Origin: Neisseria mucosa
GTDB lineage: Bacteria > Pseudomonadota > Gammaproteobacteria > Burkholderiales > Neisseriaceae
Assembly (NCBI GenBank): GCA_003028315.1
Contig: CP028150.1
Span: 620,001 to 684,000 of the forward strand
Direction: 5' to 3'
Length of the DNA stretch: 64,000 nucleotides
Under the pieces are notes generated by a model. It saw only the letters and a list, made by a program, of their open reading frames with translations, was not told the origin of the DNA and made no database searches. Both the position numbers and the translations under genes were made by a program. Shown here piece after piece: positions 62,208 to 64,000 of this stretch; the stretch's first letter is position 1; every line of letters starts with the position of its first letter.

Positions 62208-62526
62208 ACCCCAAATGTAGGGGAAAAGTCAAGCAGGTCGTCTGAAAACCTGCCATCGTTTATCTGCATCATTCGAGCCATCATGCTACCTTTGATTTGT
62301 CCCATTGTTCACAAAGAGTAAAATTGATATTGTTATTTATTACAAATGCTGTATTATGTTCGGGTAATTATAACAAATAAAATAATGATATCATAAATTT
62401 CTAAATATCTCCTTTATCCGCCATTCAGGCGACCTCATTCCACAGATTTTAGACTTTTCAACACTTCAAGCCATTTTGTATGGCTTGTTCGTTAAATTTT
62501 GCACGTTTTAAATTTGGAGAATTGAC
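62208..62526. other. Gene-free AT-rich stretch upstream of cas3
   Basis: It contains a DUS (AGGTCGTCTGAA near 62236) and an AT-rich segment (62320-62410) likely to hold the cas operon promoter. No repeat array or gene is visible. Confidence 0.5.
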
Positions 62527-64000
62527 GTGAATTTTGACTATATTGCCCACGTCCGCAAATCGGACGGGCAGCCTCAATCTTTGCAAACGCATCTAATAGA
62601 AACCGCCGAGATCGCCAAATTATTGGCAGCCAAGCTGGATTTGGATCAGGCGGGCGAGTTACTCGGACTCATGCACGATTTCGGTAAATACTCCCAAGAT
62701 TTCCAAGAATATATCAAAAGCGTAACCGGCATTAATCCCGACGCAGATGATTATGTTTTGCCCAATGGAAAAAAAATTGACCATTCCACCGCCGGCGCGC
62801 AATGGGTTTACCGCGAATTGAGAAAATTCGGTGCGGCGCAGGGAATCGGCGAATTGTTCGGGCAAATGCTGGGTTTGTGCATTGCTTCACATCACGGCGA
62901 AGGCTTGATTGACTGTTTGGACGATGAGGGCAACGCTGTTTGGAAAAAGCGGTTTGAAAAGGATGATGAATTAACACACTTGGCAGAATGCGAGCAAAAT
63001 GCCGATGAAGCCGTTCAACAGAAAGCACGTGAATTGGTAGGAGAAAACCTGATTCGCAGCCTGCTCAAAGCAGTGAAACCGATTCTTTCCGACCCAGCAA
63101 GCAACGACAAAATCAAAGAGTTTTACCTCGGCTGCCTGACCCGTTTCCTGTTTAGCTGCCTGATTGATGCCGACCGTATCAACAGCTCGGATTTTGAGCG
63201 GGAAGCGCAGAAAGAAGTCCGCCGTTTGACCGAAAAACCAGATTGGCAATCGGCAATCGATAAATTGGAAGCCAAATTAGCGGGTTTTGAAAATCGTCCT
63301 GTCGAAGAAATCAAACCTATTGACGAAATCCGCCGCAAAATTTCAGACGACTGCTTAAAAAGAGCGGCCGATTCTCAAGGTATTTATACACTGACTGTAC
63401 CGACCGGCGGTGGTAAAACATTAGCCAGCCTGCGCTATGCCCTCCATCATGCGCAAAAGCATCATCTCGACCGCATCATCTACATCATTCCCTACACTTC
63501 TATCATCGACCAAAATGCCCAAGCCGTGCGCGAAATTCTCGGCGAAGATTGGGTGCTCGAACACCATTCTAATTTAGAACCTGAAAAACAAAGCTGGCAG
63601 GACAAACTGCTGTCCGAAAACTGGGATAAGCCTATTGTCTTTACCACCATGGTGCAGTTTTTGGACGCATGGTTTGGCGGCGGTACGCGCGGCGCACGCC
63701 ATATCCACCCGATGACCAATGCGGTGCTGATTTTTGACGAAATTCAAACCCTGCTTGTGAAATGCGTGCATTTGTTTTGCAACGTTTTGAACTGGCTGAC
63801 GACGTTCGGCAAAAGCACGGCGGTTTTGTGTACAGCGACGCAGCCTTTACTCGGCGAATCGGGCTTGCAGAATTTTCCCGAAGGGAAAAGGGAAAGCATT
63901 GCCGCGCGCGGTTTGTTAAAGCAGCCTGCACATGCCGAAATCATGGGAACTGATGAGCAAAGAGAAGAGCTTTATCAAAAGTTATCGCGCGTGGAAATCC
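62527..64000 (+). CDS. cas3: CRISPR-associated helicase/nuclease Cas3, type I-C like (cut by window edge)
   Basis: The frame opens with GTG 62527, preceded by GGAG at seven bases, and runs to the window end (491 codons visible). The N-terminal HD nuclease has His8, His22, His50-Asp51 with Lys54 (LMHDFGKYSQDFQEY) and CIASHHGEGLIDCL. The helicase part shows Walker A VPTGGGKTLASLRYALHHA at about 293, motif Ic IIPYTSIIDQNA, the DEAD-like box LIFDEIQTL at about 404 and motif III VLCTATQP. Cas3 degrades DNA recruited by Cascade. The fused HD-helicase and these motifs match type I-C. The rest of the operon must lie to the right. Confidence 0.93.
   Translation, partial: MNFDYIAHVRKSDGQPQSLQTHLIETAEIAKLLAAKLDLDQAGELLGLMHDFGKYSQDFQEYIKSVTGINPDADDYVLPNGKKIDHSTAGAQWVYRELRKFGAAQGIGELFGQMLGLCIASHHGEGLIDCLDDEGNAVWKKRFEKDDELTHLAECEQNADEAVQQKARELVGENLIRSLLKAVKPILSDPASNDKIKEFYLGCLTRFLFSCLIDADRINSSDFEREAQKEVRRLTEKPDWQSAIDKLEAKLAGFENRPVEEIKPIDEIRRKISDDCLKRAADSQGIYTLTVPTGGGKTLASLRYALHHAQKHHLDRIIYIIPYTSIIDQNAQAVREILGEDWVLEHHSNLEPEKQSWQDKLLSENWDKPIVFTTMVQFLDAWFGGGTRGARHIHPMTNAVLIFDEIQTLLVKCVHLFCNVLNWLTTFGKSTAVLCTATQPLLGESGLQNFPEGKRESIAARGLLKQPAHAEIMGTDEQREELYQKLSRVEI

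Noticed and set aside
62208..62526. Possible CRISPR array or leader upstream of cas3
   Set aside because: No repeated unit with regular spacing is present; only AT-rich sequence and a DUS.

Overview
The window is chromosomal DNA of a commensal Neisseria. The AGGTCGTCTGAA form of the DNA uptake sequence (DUS) occurs throughout, usually as inverted pairs acting as terminators. Correia-type repeats, IS1655/IS1106/IS1301-like insertion sequences and typical Neisseria core genes (uvrC, rsuA, alaA, metX-metW, hemA, psd, uvrA) agree with this. From what is known of DUS dialects, this form points to the N. mucosa/N. sicca/N. macacae group rather than N. meningitidis; the species is an inference.

Layout. 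0-5 kb: uvrC (cut by the left edge), a small secreted protein, a broken immunity-like gene hit by an IS630-family element, rsuA and a methyltransferase. 5-8 kb: an IS1655 copy with a dead transposase, alaA and tmRNA (ssrA). 8-10.6 kb: a prophage scar at the tmRNA 3' end, consisting of an integrase remnant, an IS481-family element with an IS630 nested in it, and an IS1106-like remnant. 10.7-15.4 kb: acetate permease with its DUF485 partner, a LysR regulator, a queuosine-precursor transporter and an EamA transporter whose end was rewritten by an IS. 15.4-19.5 kb: mostly nested IS elements. 19.6-26.5 kb: accessory genes carrying uptake sequences of other Neisseriaceae dialects (AGGCTACCTGAA, AGGCAGCCTGAA, AGGCTGCCTGAA), probably transferred from Eikenella/Kingella/Simonsiella-like donors. 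26.5-30 kb: two broken RHS fragments, one with a toxin tip and its candidate immunity gene, and an intact IS1655.

30-40 kb is a core stretch (metX-metW, hemA, spermidine synthase-like, psd, uvrA) interrupted by a fourth IS630 copy lying between remnants of a phage repressor and a phage adenine methylase. At the 3' end of uvrA, a G8 tract breaks the frame and an AT-rich two-gene island follows: an ABC-type ATPase and a DUF4435/TOPRIM protein, which look like the AriA/AriB pair of the PARIS anti-phage system. 42.4-46.5 kb holds a partly duplicated IS110 element, a REP-associated transposase with REP-like palindromes, and a third IS1655.

46.5-62 kb carries transporters (NiaP-like MFS, OpuC-type ABC ATPase, TehA-like, OpuBC-like), a Fic protein bracketed by direct repeats, and several genes broken by single mutations (quinone oxidoreductase, ferric-reductase-like, a small membrane protein). 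A Correia element here is interrupted by an IS1301-like copy. The right edge enters cas3 of a probable type I-C CRISPR-Cas locus; no CRISPR array lies in the window.

Overall, core genes are kept intact while the spaces between them act as repeated landing sites for IS elements, defence genes, toxin cassettes and DNA taken up by transformation. Many breakpoints coincide with uptake sequences.
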